From Taenia hydatigena (Eukaryota > Platyhelminthes > Cestoda > Cyclophyllidea > Taeniidae): 64,000 nucleotides of DNA. Positions 51,438 through 63,178 of this stretch are shown here, in pieces (positions within the stretch are counted from its first letter, which is position 1; each line of letters begins with the position of its first letter). Under the pieces are notes generated by a model. It saw only the letters and a program-made list of their open reading frames with translations. It ran no database searches and was not told the origin of the DNA. The stretch covers positions 19,504,519 through 19,568,518 of the forward strand of contig JADWOT020000006.1 of the NCBI GenBank assembly GCA_036345935.2, written 5' to 3'. Made by a program: the position numbers and the translations under genes.

Positions 51438-52099
51438 GTAATTTACCGAAATTCTTTCGGCCTCCTGCCTAATCTCCGTTTATTCTCTGCTTCTAATGGG
51501 TCAATGAATGCGAAATGTTTGCTTCCCAGTCTAACACCACGAAGGTTTGTAGGTGATACAAACAGAGCTCTGTAATGCTGCGATGAAGGTAAGGATGTCG
51601 AAGACTGATTAGGTCTCTGTGATATTGTATGTGTAGACAATTGTTTCTTATTGCTTTATGCGTCATCCCCTCCGCCCTCTGTAATTACTTTTCCGTGTCT
51701 GCCGTTACAGCAGTATCAATCAAATTGAAATCACCGGCTAGATAGAAAAGATCTGGTTGAGAAGGCTTCCAAATTCAACATTGGCTTGCACCAAGGCATT
51801 GGGACGTCATTTTGATGATTCCTCTTGAATGTTTTCGTTTTAAGGCTATAAGATGTTCAATGGTAAACGTATTCTGTGGCCAATCAGTGCCTGATGGTTC
51901 ATTCGAAGTTTGTTTATTTTTCTTTGGAACCCCTAGTCTCTCTGGGGCACCCCTAGATCCTCAGATGAAAATGGAATTAATAGTTGATTTGCTCATCGGT
52001 GGTCTGAGTTGTACGCACTGTATAGAATGTAGGACAGACTTGTTCATAACTTCAAAAATCAAGTTGAACTGTAGCTAAAGCGCGTCCCTTGACTTCTAG
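51438..52099 (+). other. SH2B intron 4
   Basis: 662 bp intron from GTAATT to CTTCTAG. Nothing else recognised. Confidence 0.7.
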
Positions 52100-52446
52100 A
52101 CTGAGTCTGGCGACGAGAAGATCTTTGAGGCTGCCTCCTCCAGCGAAGCCGCCTGTTGGCTCACTGCCATCCGCAAGTGTCTCCCGCCTCTCCGTCGTTG
52201 CCTCACAAATCCCGCTGCTGCCGTAGCAGCCGCAGCCGCAGTAGCCGCTGCTGCGCACCAATCCCTACCCTCACCTGGCGGCCATCAGCACCATCACCAT
52301 GGCAATGGAGGCGGAGGTGAATTGCCAGAGCCTTCTCCCCTTCTTACACAACAACCGCCACCACTACCTCTGCCGCCGCCTCTACCACCGTTGTCACTGC
52401 CGACGGGGTTCGAGTGTCAGAGACAGGTGGCTCCATCCTTGTTAAC
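52100..52446 (+). CDS. SH2B: SH2B adaptor exon 5, PH C-terminal helix and proline-rich linker
   Basis: The acceptor is CCCTTGACTTCTAG (phase 0) and the donor TTAAC followed by GTAAGT (phase 2). It starts TESGDEKIFEAASSSEAACW and goes on LTAIRKCL, the last strand and C-terminal helix of the PH domain with the conserved helix tryptophan (compare [21 protein letters not shown]). After it come poly-alanine, a His/Gly patch (HQHHHHGNGGGG) and a proline-rich segment (TQQPPPLPLPPPLPP) that could bind SH3 domains. The high GC of this exon contrasts with the flanking introns. Confidence 0.92.
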
Positions 52447-54834
52447 GTAAGTTTGACAGAGATCAAATGTGAGTGACTATGGATGGATTCTGTGTCGATG
52501 TGGTCAGTATGTCACTTTATATTTCCTCCTCTGAGTTTCACAGGCGTCATGTGCTTAGTGGTTGGGCAGAGTGCGTGTGCTTTTGTGTTCTTTTTGACAA
52601 GAGTATTTGATACTTTATTCGCGAATTTGCGGAACAAGATGCATGGGGTAGAAAGGTTATCCGTCTTATACAGTGAAAATATTACTGAGCTGTTCCTTTC
52701 AACAGATCGAACATTCGAAGGAGTTGAAGTAGTCCTGCCTCCGCAGACTTAGTTCGGACATCCAGTTTTGATGTCTTGATCACCAATGAATTGGCTACCC
52801 CACCCATGATCCAGAGCGAGGTTAGGTCAGACAGTTTGATGGGAACGAAGTCACTTCCCCTCACATTTGGCTGGTCTTTGATAATGGCATCCTTCCAGAT
52901 TGCTTGTCTGCCTTTAGGCCAATTTGCTTTTTTCCCCAGTCTGTCCCGTATATGGTGTTTATCCTTATTGCGTGTGCGTCTGGTCCTTCGTCTCATCCTA
53001 GTCTACCAGGCAGATGTGTGGGCTATTGGAGCTTCATTTTTTATTCCTTTTTGCGTGTATGCATAAAACATCCGTTTTTTGGTCGAAAACCCTTTTCAAA
53101 TCCTATCGGTATGGATCGTATCAATTCAAAGGCCGCTTTCCGGTTGAGAACTGCATGGAGAAGCTTTATGTGCGCGAGTAAGCGTTGTCTTGCGGGACAA
53201 TCAAACTGTCTAGTGTCTGTTGCTTATTGACCAATCCTAACGCCTACTTAATTGCCGTTTCGTCCAATCGACGACCGCTTGAAGCTCTGCCGTCAAGCAG
53301 AACGCTGTCTTTCATCTGATCCCAACAGTATGGGGGGAGATCGATTGTGAGTTGGTTTTCTACCTCATCTCTGAGGGTGTTACAATGTATTTGTGGCTAG
53401 AAGTGAAGATCCGTGCCGCCCGTTTAATCTAAGACACAAATAGTTTAATCTTATTAAATTATTTTGAATCGACTGCCTCCAGATCATCACTATTTCTTAT
53501 CCACGCCTTTCACAAGTCTGGCTTATTCGTGGTTGCCTAAAGTGAAATTAAAGGAAATTTGTTGGTTCTTCCAAGATCAGAAATGGTCCAAATGCGTATT
53601 TGATAGATATCCAGAATCGATCTAAGTGACACTCAAAACTTTGTTGAATTTTTTAGGCTCCCTTGAGTTAAGCCCTACACTTTACTCCCTTTCCTCCTCT
53701 CTCATTTCTACTCCCTTTTGCAGACGCCACTTTGTCTTGCTTTGAAGAATTTAATAGTAGCACCAGGCAGTAGAATCGGCGGCTGTGGAGTTGTTTGGGT
53801 GAATTTAATTACCCTTTTGTTGTTGCTGCAGCTGCTCCTGGTGGTACCGTTAGACCAGTCTGGCTTTTTTACGAACGCCCCGTCGCGCTTCATGCGCGTG
53901 TGTGTGCGCTAGCTTGAAATTCGAGTATGTGCCTCCCTGCTCCGTATCATCGTAATCACTCATTGTCATCATCATCATCGTTTGATCCTGCTCACTACTT
54001 TTCATAATGTTACTTCACTAACTCCTGGTTATTGGTCTTATTTTTTTTTGGCCAGAGTCAAGTGGTGTATGTGTCATAAACTCGATGAGTTGAGTTATCA
54101 GGAATGTTTAGCATTCAGTTTGTCATTATTTTACTAGACTTTGGGTGTCCACCAAGTTGTTTGTTGAGTTGGCTCTTTTTCATCCGCCTTACATTCACGA
54201 GGTGGTATATGATCCAAAGTATCCCACTCCCAGTCGTTACATTCTTTCTTTCAGGATGAACCGGTGTGTCGCTTCTTCACCTTGGGAGCAGTACTTTAAA
54301 GCATTAATTCATTTGCTGCTCTTAACATCCTATGAGTGGTTACCTAAAAGTTTCGGTACTTTCGCTGTACGCTGTCCCCCGCTTTCGGGTGTCCATCTGC
54401 TGTAGAAGATTAGTACCTACACTTATGCTGCTCTACTAGTTGCCTAGGCTTCTATCTGATACAATTGACTGAACACAGCACTGCCACTGCTTGAAGCTTC
54501 TTGTTTTTGGGCTCGTAGCTGTAGCTGACCGGACTCCTGAATCGTGTTGCTTTCACCACACAAGTAGTGGGGCCCTCTTCGAACGTCTTTAGACTGCTTA
54601 ACAGGAGAGGAACTTTGCCCACCCTTGAAACGCATTCTCATTCACTTGTTCTGATACAATCGACCACGCTTCTCACTTTTGCCGTACCCAATAAATATTT
54701 CAGAAACAAGAAACGGTTTGAGTTGATTCTTCGAATATTTGTACCTCACTACTTTTTGGATTTCATTTTGTTGTAATGGCATAGAAGCATTGAAGATTGG
54801 CACTAGGATCGTGCTATCTTCGCCTTTCTTCCAG
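52447..54834 (+). other. SH2B intron 5
   Basis: About 2.4 kb between the PH and inter-domain exons. Open frames occur on both strands but show no family motifs; no repeat recognised. Confidence 0.6.
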
Positions 54835-55061
54835 GTCCGCTTCCAAATCGAAGATGCTAACCTCAGGAGATGAATTTGGACACCAGCACTCAACCACCTC
54901 TTCCACTGGCGCACTAATTGATCATGCAGCCAGTGCCACAAAGCTGCATCACCATCACCACCTCCACCACCATTCCCAACCGCAGCAGCAGCAGCCCAAT
55001 TCTTCCGTCGTCCCTAAACAGATCTCCTCCCAACAACCCTTTAATTCTCAGGGCGCTGGCA
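54835..55061 (+). CDS. SH2B: SH2B adaptor exon 6, inter-domain low-complexity linker
   Basis: The acceptor is TTCGCCTTTCTTCCAG and entry is in phase 2, which matches exon 5. The donor is GGCA followed by GTGAGT, phase 1. It encodes a Ser/His/Gln-rich linker (SASKSKMLTSGDEFG, HHHHHLHHH, QPQQQQPNSS) between the PH and SH2 domains. No conserved motif is expected here in the family. Phase agreement on both sides is the main evidence. Confidence 0.82.
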
Positions 55062-55138
55062 GTGAGTTAAATGATCTAATCGTCGCATTTTCTACGCGTC
55101 GATGCTCGTTTATTGTTAATTTTGCTCTTCCCTGCCAG
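55062..55138 (+). other. SH2B intron 6 (77 bp)
   Basis: A very short intron, GTGAGT to CTTCCCTGCCAG, typical of the mini-introns found in flatworm genes. Confidence 0.85.
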
Positions 55139-55578
55139 CACTCGTGTGTCCGCTTCCCTCTCGTCCACCCGCCGCTTTCCACCGCATCGCCCCGTCGGAG
55201 CACACACCCTCTGCTCCTGCCCCCGTCCCTGCCACTACTGCCACCACCACCTCCGAGACCAACACTGACAGCAACCCGTTCGTGTGCGATAAGCTGCTGG
55301 CTAATTACCCTTGGTACCACGGCACTCTATCGCGCGTCGCCGCCACTGCCTTTGTTCTCGGCCAGCCAGCAGAGGTGGACGTAGGTGGGGCGGATGGGGC
55401 TTCACCACCGCCACTGACCTCTGCTCCGACGCGTAACCCGCAGCAAGGTTCCACAACAAACAGCGCTTCAAACGCTGCGGCTGCTGCCGGCTTGTCAGAC
55501 GGGGTGTTTCTGGTGCGACAGAGCGAAACTCGGGTCGGAGAATTTGTACTCACGTTTAGTTGCCATGGCAAGGCAAAG
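55139..55578 (+). CDS. SH2B: SH2B adaptor exon 7, first half of SH2 domain
   Basis: Phase 1 entry matches exon 6 and the donor is AAG followed by GTAAGT (phase 0). After a Pro/Thr-rich lead-in, NYPWYHGTLSRVAATAFVLG aligns with the SH2 start YPWFHGMLSRLKAAQLVL. GVFLVRQSETRVGEFVLTF and CHGKAK align with GVFLVRQSETRRGEYVLTF and QGKAK. The FLVR arginine that grips phosphotyrosine is present. Between the first helix and the FLVR strand there is an insertion of about 45 residues (Gly/Ala/Ser/Asn-rich) where vertebrate SH2B has about ten. The SH2 domain docks on activated tyrosine kinases such as JAK2, insulin or growth-factor receptors in animals. Confidence 0.96.
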
Positions 55579-58500
55579 GTAAGTTGATCCTTTGTATCCA
55601 CTCTTTTAATGGATGTAAATTGCATGCGTTTTTCGTATTTAGCCTTTTAGCTTCCTATCATAAACAGGAGAATTGTTTTCGCTGTAACAATGGAGATCGC
55701 TGATAGTTTATCATTCCTTTTTTCCACGATTCTCAGAAAAGCAATCTTACTACTGACGAACACTAGGCGGAACGAGAGTAGAAGAAAATGCTTTTTCTGA
55801 AACCCTTCTGAAAGTGATTGAAGTGGTACCATGTTTGGAGAGTCAAGTCACCATTCACTCGAATCGATCAAACATTTCATGCTCCACAGTTGCACTGGCG
55901 ACGAAATGGAAGAAGGCTGGAAGAAACTGCGCAGAAAAGAGTACCCGAGTGTCACGTGTTTACCGAACTTAAAGGCATCCGAACGCTTACTCAGATGTTA
56001 ATAGAAGTAACGCTTCTCAGGTGTGTAAAGATTGCGTAATTAGAGAAGGTGTCTTTCACCTCTTTCCAGAGTGATCCTTGCTTGAAGTGACAGTACGTAA
56101 ATCGTCTTAGTGAGTGTAAATGGTAAAGGAGAAGCAGAAGTGTAGGAGATGGCTGTTTCATTGCTCCTGAAACTTTTTAAAAATCGTCAAACCTTATTTT
56201 AGACGAATGATGATTACCTCTTAAGCCTCTGATTCTTTGCTGATGAAAACGGAGAGTAGATAACAACCTATAGTAAAATGATACGGAAGAAGCTGTAAGG
56301 GACAATGGACTGAAGAGATTAAAGGTAGCTAAATTTGGTTGAATGGTCTGAAATCATCAAAACTCGATATCAGACGTTACCAGAGTAACGCCGAAGATTC
56401 GTGAAAAGATGACAATTCATTGTCTTACGAAGTGTAGAAGTGCATTTTGTATTCCTCCAAAACAGGCCACAAGGCCTGTGGTGGTGGCACCGACAACGAC
56501 ACATGCACGTTAAGTTTTGGCATCAACATACACGCGCACACATACACGCACCAAGAAGAAATGGGAAGTCGCTCTAGTTCTGTCTCGGCATTACCATAAT
56601 TTCTCTTTGCTCTGGCGTGCCTGTGCGTTGGCTCGCTAACTCGCCTTTTGGCATCATCCTCCTCCATTTCCCCCTTGTTTTCTGTGCGTGCGTGCGCGCA
56701 CACATTCCTGTCTCCATATTGTTGTTGGTCTCTCTCGGCCGCGCACCGCCCGTCCGCTTGCCAGGTTGTGTGTGGGTCTATCAGCTGACAGTGTCCACTA
56801 GCCTGCTGATTGGTTGGCACGCGTCACCTCGAGGTCATATGGGCTGCGTGTGTGGGTGTGTGTGTGCGTAAGTGCGTGCAGCCGAATGATTGGTTGGGCA
56901 AGCGATTAGGGCTTGATATTGCCTTGCACACACACACAGCACATAACACGGAATTGCTAGGACCCTCTTGTCGTTTGTGCCCCCTAATCTCATGGCCTTT
57001 CGCTGTTTAGGGGTTTGCTATGCTTTAGAGTGATTCCTACTTAATTTCCGATTTTCGTTGGTTCCGCAGTTAAAACTTCTGTGTTGCCATTGTCACATAT
57101 GTTTGGCTTGTGTTCATTGTCAATCTATGGCAACTGGTTGCATCACGCATATTATTCGTTTTTGGGTAATAAACCGCATGTAGGATGTTCTGAGTCTGGG
57201 GACAATCCAACTTTTCAGTTGTGTAACGTAGACTTCCAAGTAGAGCCAGCTTTTTTACGGATCATGGCGGTCAACTTCTCTCTGAGACCACTTTATCGTA
57301 GGTGTCTAAGTATCGACGACTTCTCAACTTATTTATACATCTTAAACTGTGCGTTTCTTCACTAGCTAATCGCAACACCACTTCACACAAATCACTCCGT
57401 TTGTTTATTGACGCTTTGAACTGTTGACCGCGCTGTGCCATATTAGGCGCTTCACAACAAAACGTAGGCTGGAAATTAACGCCGAATTTCAATATGACCT
57501 CTCCCACAAGGAAGATTTAAAATTCGCTGATCTATAGCACCAACATGGAAGCGTGTGGTGAGCTCTCGGAGATTCCAGCTTCCACAGAGAATTTCTCTCC
57601 TCCAGACACGGGGTGTGAAAGTCCAAGTATTCCACTAGTCCCTCATCGTGATGAGTCAGGTAATTGTTCGCTGTCGAAGTGTTTGGAGAGCTCACCTTCA
57701 ACGATCCGATTTATTCGCTTAGCCTCGTGTTGGTGAGTTACGCTTTGTATCCGAATGCTTTGTTAATCCCTTCCCTCCGTTTGGTTCACATCTCGATATT
57801 CGCAAACCTGCCTACGAAGCAATGTTTCCCCATCGCTTTTATATCCTTAACTCCTCTGCTTTTTTTTGTGTACGAGCTATTTTATCTGATGTTGTCAGAC
57901 TTTACAAGCAAGGATGCACATTTTTATTCCTCCGTTATTAGATGGCATGTTGTTATTTTTTACAAGATAGGAGGGTAGTTACACCCGGTGAAACGTCCAT
58001 CTAAATTTTTCGGGTGCTATACTGTAAAGTGAATGTGCTTTTTTACTTTTCAAGAAATTGACCACCCACGTCATGCTTTGGGAAAATGCTTTGATTAAAT
58101 GATAGGAGTGGTAAGTTCGGGCCACTTGCACTCGCTAAATGGTGGACCAACTCACTGATGGTTCTGTTATGCTCCCAATCGTCATCCAGGCTTTTTCAAA
58201 GGCGTGCTAATGGTAGATGTTAAATGCGCAAAGCTTCACAAAATGGCTCTCCGGTAGATAGCTTGAAGGTCGCATTCGTGTTTGAGACATCCGTACCCAA
58301 GGAAATCTGGCTTGCATGTTAAAAATTTTGCAGTACTGTAATGTTGCCAAAGAATTCTCGCCTTTCGAATGTCACCGATTTGTCATTTTGTGAATCAGTC
58401 CCAAGCTTCCTCTTTCATTTCTCATAGCCGTGACTGTAGTCGTTGATCGGGCACTTAAATAACGTCCATATCTTTCTTATCAGTAGTTCGACCGTTCTCG

Positions 58501-59283
58501 AACTGATCATCCTACTCCTAGTCGAGAATGCTCTTTATGGAGGTGAATTTCTAATCCTAATGCTCGTCTCCTGGCCGCGATACTCAGGGCAATGGCAGAG
58601 CTCAGTCCCTTTTTCTCTCCGGTCCGATCTACGCCATTTGTAGTAACGCTTGTGCCAAACTTCAAGGGCAGTCGACTTGCCAGGCAGAAAATGTTGCTAA
58701 ATGGCATGCTAATTCCCGATTAATTAGCACCTTCCCTTCTTCTGTCCTCGCCGTTTCGTAACAATAATGGAGTTTTTATTGGCCATCCTTTTGTTGACAC
58801 ATTTGTTATTATAGTCTCTGAGAAATATTCACCGTCCCAGTCCAGATGTTTTAAATCTTATTTGTTACTCTTTCTTTCCTTTTCACTAAGATGCTACCTG
58901 ATGCGCGATCAGATAAGTAAGGGATCGAGAGCGCAGTGTCATTTTAATGCTCGTGGCAAGTGTCAAAAGCACTCCAGTCCTCCATTGTTCTTGAGTGTCG
59001 GGCTCGGAAGAGATTTCGATTTGACCTGTTGTCGTAATTTTAAATTAAAAGGTGGTGTAATTCTCATTTTCAGTGGAACGTTGCTTCGCCGATAACCATA
59101 GGCAAAAAAGACTTGGCAAGATCATCTTCACGCCAAATAGTTTTTTTGCTTTCTTCATGCGTTTATTTATTTATTTATGTGCTTCTCTTAGTACAAAATC
59201 TATGGTTTAAAATATCATCTCTTGCATTTTGATGTCTAGGTTGCGAAGCTACCGGTCGGCGTGATTTTTTTCATCTTCTTTAG
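55579..59283 (+). other. SH2B intron 7
   Basis: About 3.7 kb. It contains a cluster of alternating purine-pyrimidine tracts (56530-56940, listed separately). No exon or gene recognised. Confidence 0.6.
56530..56940. repeat. Cluster of CA/TG/CG microsatellite tracts
   Basis: Separate alternating purine-pyrimidine runs occur at about 56530-56552 (CA/CG), 56683-56704 (TG/CG then CA), 56846-56868 (TG) and 56926-56939 (CA). Confidence 0.8.
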
Positions 59284-59700
59284 CACCTGCGAATGACTCT
59301 CAGCCCCGATGGACAGTGCCAAGTTCAGCACCTTCCTTTCGCCTCCATCTGCGAGATGCTGGAACACTTTCATCAGGAGCCCATCCCCCTTGAACATCCC
59401 CCGTCCTCCACATCTCAGCAACAGCAGCAGCAACACCCACCTCCACTACCGCATTCCTCCTCAGCGGGCGACGCGAAACCCACTGTCGATGCGGCCCCTC
59501 CGCCTGTCACACTTTCAGCCTATGTGGTGAACACGCGTCGCGCGGCTAACGCTGGCCGCCTCTGTGGCCCTCAGTGGCCGCGTCTCGTTTTCTGTCGTGG
59601 CTCCGTCCGCGCCAGCATCAATACTGTCTGCTCGGATGTCGCGTCAGTGGCTGCCAGTGTGGCCACGCGGGCTGTGCAGAACCAGTACATCCTCATGTGA
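59284..59700 (+). CDS. SH2B: SH2B adaptor last exon, end of SH2 domain and tail
   Basis: The acceptor is TTTTTCATCTTCTTTAG, phase 0, joining exon 7 so that KAK is followed by [20 protein letters not shown] and [17 protein letters not shown]. This aligns directly with [20 protein letters not shown] and SIFDMLEHFRVHPIPLE of human SH2B1, completing the SH2 domain. A Gln/Pro-rich spacer follows, then [10 protein letters not shown], matching the family's VVLVSYV tail motif, and about 60 further residues before TGA at 59698. The extended tail beyond the Tyr motif has no vertebrate counterpart that I recognise. The 3' flank is pyrimidine-rich (about 59860-59895); no canonical AATAAA was seen. Confidence 0.96.
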   Translation, partial: HLRMTLSPDGQCQVQHLPFASICEMLEHFHQEPIPLEHPPSSTSQQQQQQHPPPLPHSSSAGDAKPTVDAAPPPVTLSAYVVNTRRAANAGRLCGPQWPRLVFCRGSVRASINTVCSDVASVAASVATRAVQNQYILM

Positions 59701-61196
59701 CGTGTAAATAATGACCATAATAGCACACCTACTTATTTGCGATCAGTAACATGCATATATGTGATCGCCGGCGCCCGATATACCTACCTGTGACAATCCT
59801 GAAGCGAAACATCATCGAGAAAATGGAAGAATGATATTGTCTTTTCCCTCCCTGTCCTACTCTCTCTATTTCTCTCTCTGTCTCACTTCTCTCTACTCCT
59901 TCATTGTGCAATATCTTCGATCTGCCTTTGCCCTTTTAGAGAGTTCTTTGCGTTTCTGTTTCTTCATTTGAAGGGGAAAAATTGTGAAACTTGGACATTT
60001 TTACTTGATTTATGCCGAATAAGTCTTCATGCTGAGTACTGGCTCTGCGCAGTTAAACCAGTTAATCACTGGTTTAACTTGGGTTACGCGAGGGCCCGAT
60101 GCAGAACCTTAGCATCCTAGAGTTTGGCTCCCTTCAGATTTGTGTTGCTATCTTGTCCGCCACATCGGTATCCTCGGGTGTTCGATTGTGGTTCTCGCAT
60201 CTACCATGGGACCCACTTCTAGCCATCATTGGTTCTGAGGTATCTGTGCAATACCGCTCTATCTTATGGGTATTTGGGTGCTAAAAGCAGTCGATCCATC
60301 GGCGTTCTGCCAATATGAATGCTTTGAGCGTGGGGTCTTAGCGGGTGCTCACTTTGGGAAAAGGGTTTGATTCGGTCTGTCATTCCATTCAACAAATCAG
60401 TAGCGAATAGTGAATCCTGGGGGGTAGAACGCCGCAACCTCAGTCGTTAGGGTACTTATGCAGACGTTCTGCGCTTGATGGCTAATGCAGTAAGACTGGA
60501 CACATTTTGATACCAGTGCTGATTTTCCACCGGGAATCCCATTCTGGCACTTGATTTTTGGTCAACGTCAAAAATCCCCACTTGCCGATCAGGTCATTAG
60601 CACGAAGGCTGACACTGAACGGACCAACACCCAGTAAAACAGAACATCAGGAGTACAAGCCATTCAGTTCTAAGAGCAATACCCTATCACCTTAAAGTTT
60701 CAGAGCTAAGCTCCTTTCCCCCACAGAGCCACCCAATACCTGGGCCGAGTTAATGATACTCCCTGACACCGACCCTAAACAGGTAGCCACAATCATACTA
60801 ATGCCCTAGCAACGTATTTTATCCATTGAATGAACCCTGCCTCTCCGTGCGACATTCATGTAGAAAATAGACCAACTTAGCGAGACGATGGCATCACAAC
60901 GATAGTCGAGGCTCTCAAGTATTCATGTTCGATAATTTAATCAACCGTGCAATCCATGTATAGCAGGAGAATCAGATACTATTTATCAAATGCATTAATG
61001 CAAAAACAACGCAATCACCCCAACAAAGTCATTACAGACGAATTCAAAAGTACATTAGAAGTGACTAATTCGCCATCTTGATTAATTTACACGTCTTAAA
61101 TCCAAATCGGAACAGACATCCCCTCCTCTAAAACTCAAGCTACGAAACGAAATACTCGCCTTGGAGATCTTCAAGCTCCAGAGAAGTCACGACAAG
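59701..61196. other. Convergent intergenic region between SH2B and SNRPF
   Basis: It holds the 3' UTRs of the two convergent genes. No gene recognised. The part from about 60300 to 60850 is somewhat richer in GC and may be old repeat, but I could not match it to the TRIM family. Confidence 0.5.
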
Positions 61197-61208
61197 TTTA
61201 TTTTTATT
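61197..61208 (-). terminator. Poly(A) signal of SNRPF
   Basis: Two tandem AATAAA hexamers on the minus strand, about 66-77 nt beyond the SNRPF stop codon, a normal distance for cleavage and polyadenylation. Confidence 0.7.
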
Positions 61209-61273
61209 GTATTGAAGGCCACGCAATTGAGTATTATATACAGGCACATACAAAAGGCAATAGTAAGAAGGTG

Positions 61274-61525
61274 CTAGTCCACATCGGTTTTTGAATCATC
61301 TTCACACTCTCTGATGTAGAGAACGTTGTTACAACGAATAAGCACCTCTCCCAGACTTCCAGTAAAGCAGTTGTCGATGTATTCATCGGTACTGTGTAGC
61401 TGAAGATTCATGTAGCGATCCACAGCAACCAAATATCCCTTATACTCCATGCCCCACTTGAGTTTCACGATTACTTTTTTGCCAGTTATACTGCTCAAGA
61501 AAGGCTTCGGCGTGAGAGCTGCCAT
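61274..61525 (-). CDS. SNRPF: Small nuclear ribonucleoprotein F (Sm protein F)
   Basis: An intronless 83-residue protein, close to human SmF (86). It starts [20 protein letters not shown] and continues [20 protein letters not shown], the Sm1 motif with the aromatic-Met-Asn RNA-contact residues. [16 protein letters not shown] is the Sm2 motif with the SmF-specific RCN. The acidic tail ([11 protein letters not shown]) is also typical. It is one of seven Sm proteins that form the ring around U1, U2, U4 and U5 snRNAs, assembling in the cytoplasm and acting in the nucleus. The ATG at 61525 gives the conserved N terminus. It could be the normal gene or a retrocopy. The frame is intact and has its own poly(A) signals, so it is probably functional. 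Confidence 0.96.
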   Translation of the reverse strand: MAALTPKPFLSSITGKKVIVKLKWGMEYKGYLVAVDRYMNLQLHSTDEYIDNCFTGSLGEVLIRCNNVLYIRECEDDSKTDVD

Positions 61526-62101
61526 GATGACAAGAGCGTAGCACAAATACCAAAGTCGCGCTACTAGCTCCGAATTGGTTGGGATCTTTTGTGAGAAACA
61601 GATTATAACAAAACAATTTTCTGGTAAAGCATAAGACAGTCTTCCAAAATTTTAAACAAGATGAAATAAGATTGAAAATGTTTAGCTTTAAAAAACACTT
61701 ATTTAACGAGTGTAAGTAGACATTAATAGCATTTATTGAATAAAATCGTTTCTCCTTAAATTGTTTGCAGTTTTAACAGCGCATTTTTCTTCGAAATGGT
61801 AGTTGACCGTTTTTTTGACATCTTTTAATCATACTTCTGCATCGTTGCACAAGGGATTGCTGCTCTGGCTTAATGACAATGCCATATTTTAATGGATAAT
61901 TTAACTCGGCTTTTGACTGTTTGGACGCTTAAGTCAGCGCAAACTATAGCTCTGCTAAGCTGCATCGCCCATAAGCCGTAGCAGAAGATGCTAAGTTTTT
62001 GTGCCAGTAACACGTGTTCTTCCATAGTAGTATAAGCTGTCGCGACTGGAATAATTTGATAGTCCGTTTACTCCTACGCTTGCTTGCGCGGGCAGTATAA
62101 T
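61526..62101. promoter_or_regulatory. 5' flank of SNRPF
   Basis: 576 bp of AT-rich sequence between the SNRPF start codon and a reverse-oriented LTR. The promoter should lie here but no core element is identified. Confidence 0.3.
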
Positions 62102-62291
62102 TGTAGCGTCCCAAGGCTCCCTTGATGGCAAAAGAAGGCAAAATACCAGGTTAGAATGTATACGTATTCAAGGGACAGAGGGGAATGAGCTGCTGGCCTG
62201 GCCCGGAGGCCAGCCTACGCAGCTAGGGCAATATGGCCACCTCTCTGTGACTCTGATCAAAACCGGCAGTCCAAACAAGCGAAGTATTACA
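62102..62291 (-). mobile_element. Solo TRIM LTR upstream of SNRPF
   Basis: Full-length reversed LTR, TGTAGCGTCCCAAGGC to GAAGTATTACA, containing GGCCAGCCTACGCAGCTAGG. The flanks ATAAT (62097-62101) and TTAAT (62292-62296) agree at four of five bases, a slightly decayed target-site duplication. Its sense direction points toward SNRPF, 577 bp away. Confidence 0.9.
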
Positions 62292-63178
62292 TTAATCCTG
62301 CAGACTTTACTTACACTCGGCAGCGTGACTCTGGAACCATGTTAGTATGCCCACTCTTCTGTACTTCAGTAATACATTAACTGGCATAATAGTATGACTC
62401 CTTATGACTTCATGCAATACCAGAGGGCGCCGCATTAGTCCCAGTGAGAAGCTAACCGGACCCTAAATGAAAGGCATTCTAATTCCCATTCGCAGACGCT
62501 AAATCTTAAGATGATGAAAGAGGGGTAATCGTAGCTAAAGAGTAAAATTCTTAGGCCGTTTTCCATTATGCATTTTAGAATGACCCTTATCTTTAACTGT
62601 AACCCTAATCTTGTGTTTTAAAGGATGCTATTAAAAATTAAAGCGATGCCACTCTTTTATTGTTTGCAGCATTTATAGGTAGGTGCCAATTAAACCACCC
62701 GCGTTACCTTATTCATTAATCCACTAGTTGAATGGATCCCAGAGAGCTAGGCATGTGAGCAACACTGAAATAAGTACATATTTACAAAAGGAAGTAGCCG
62801 CAAAACATTATTTCCGTAAACTGCCCCAAATGCCATTCTCTATGTAATGACTGTCCTTTTAGACCATGTCGCCTAATGGATTCATAATCTACGTAGAAAA
62901 AAATTTTTACGTGTTCAGACAAAGAGCTAATCAAACTATCAAAGCAATATAATGAATCATTTCGCGCTACATATCATTAAAATACTCATTTTCTGATTAC
63001 TGGCTATCCTTCGTAAGAATAAGTAGGTTGTCTGTTCATCTATCCTCATTTCGATTGATTTTGCGTTTAAGGAAATCAAGAAGTCTTCAAAATCGTTTTG
63101 AAGTGGGTCGCATCCATTCGCACGCCTTCCACTACGCAGTGTATCTGTCTTGGAGTGATCCACCAGCAATACTCTGAT
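62292..63178. other. Intergenic, no gene seen
   Basis: Unique AT-rich sequence between LTR copies. No gene, RNA or repeat recognised. Confidence 0.55.

Noticed and set aside
56425..56820. 131-codon minus-strand frame
   Set aside because: Overlaps CA/CG microsatellite tracts that suppress stop codons; biased peptide with no domain.
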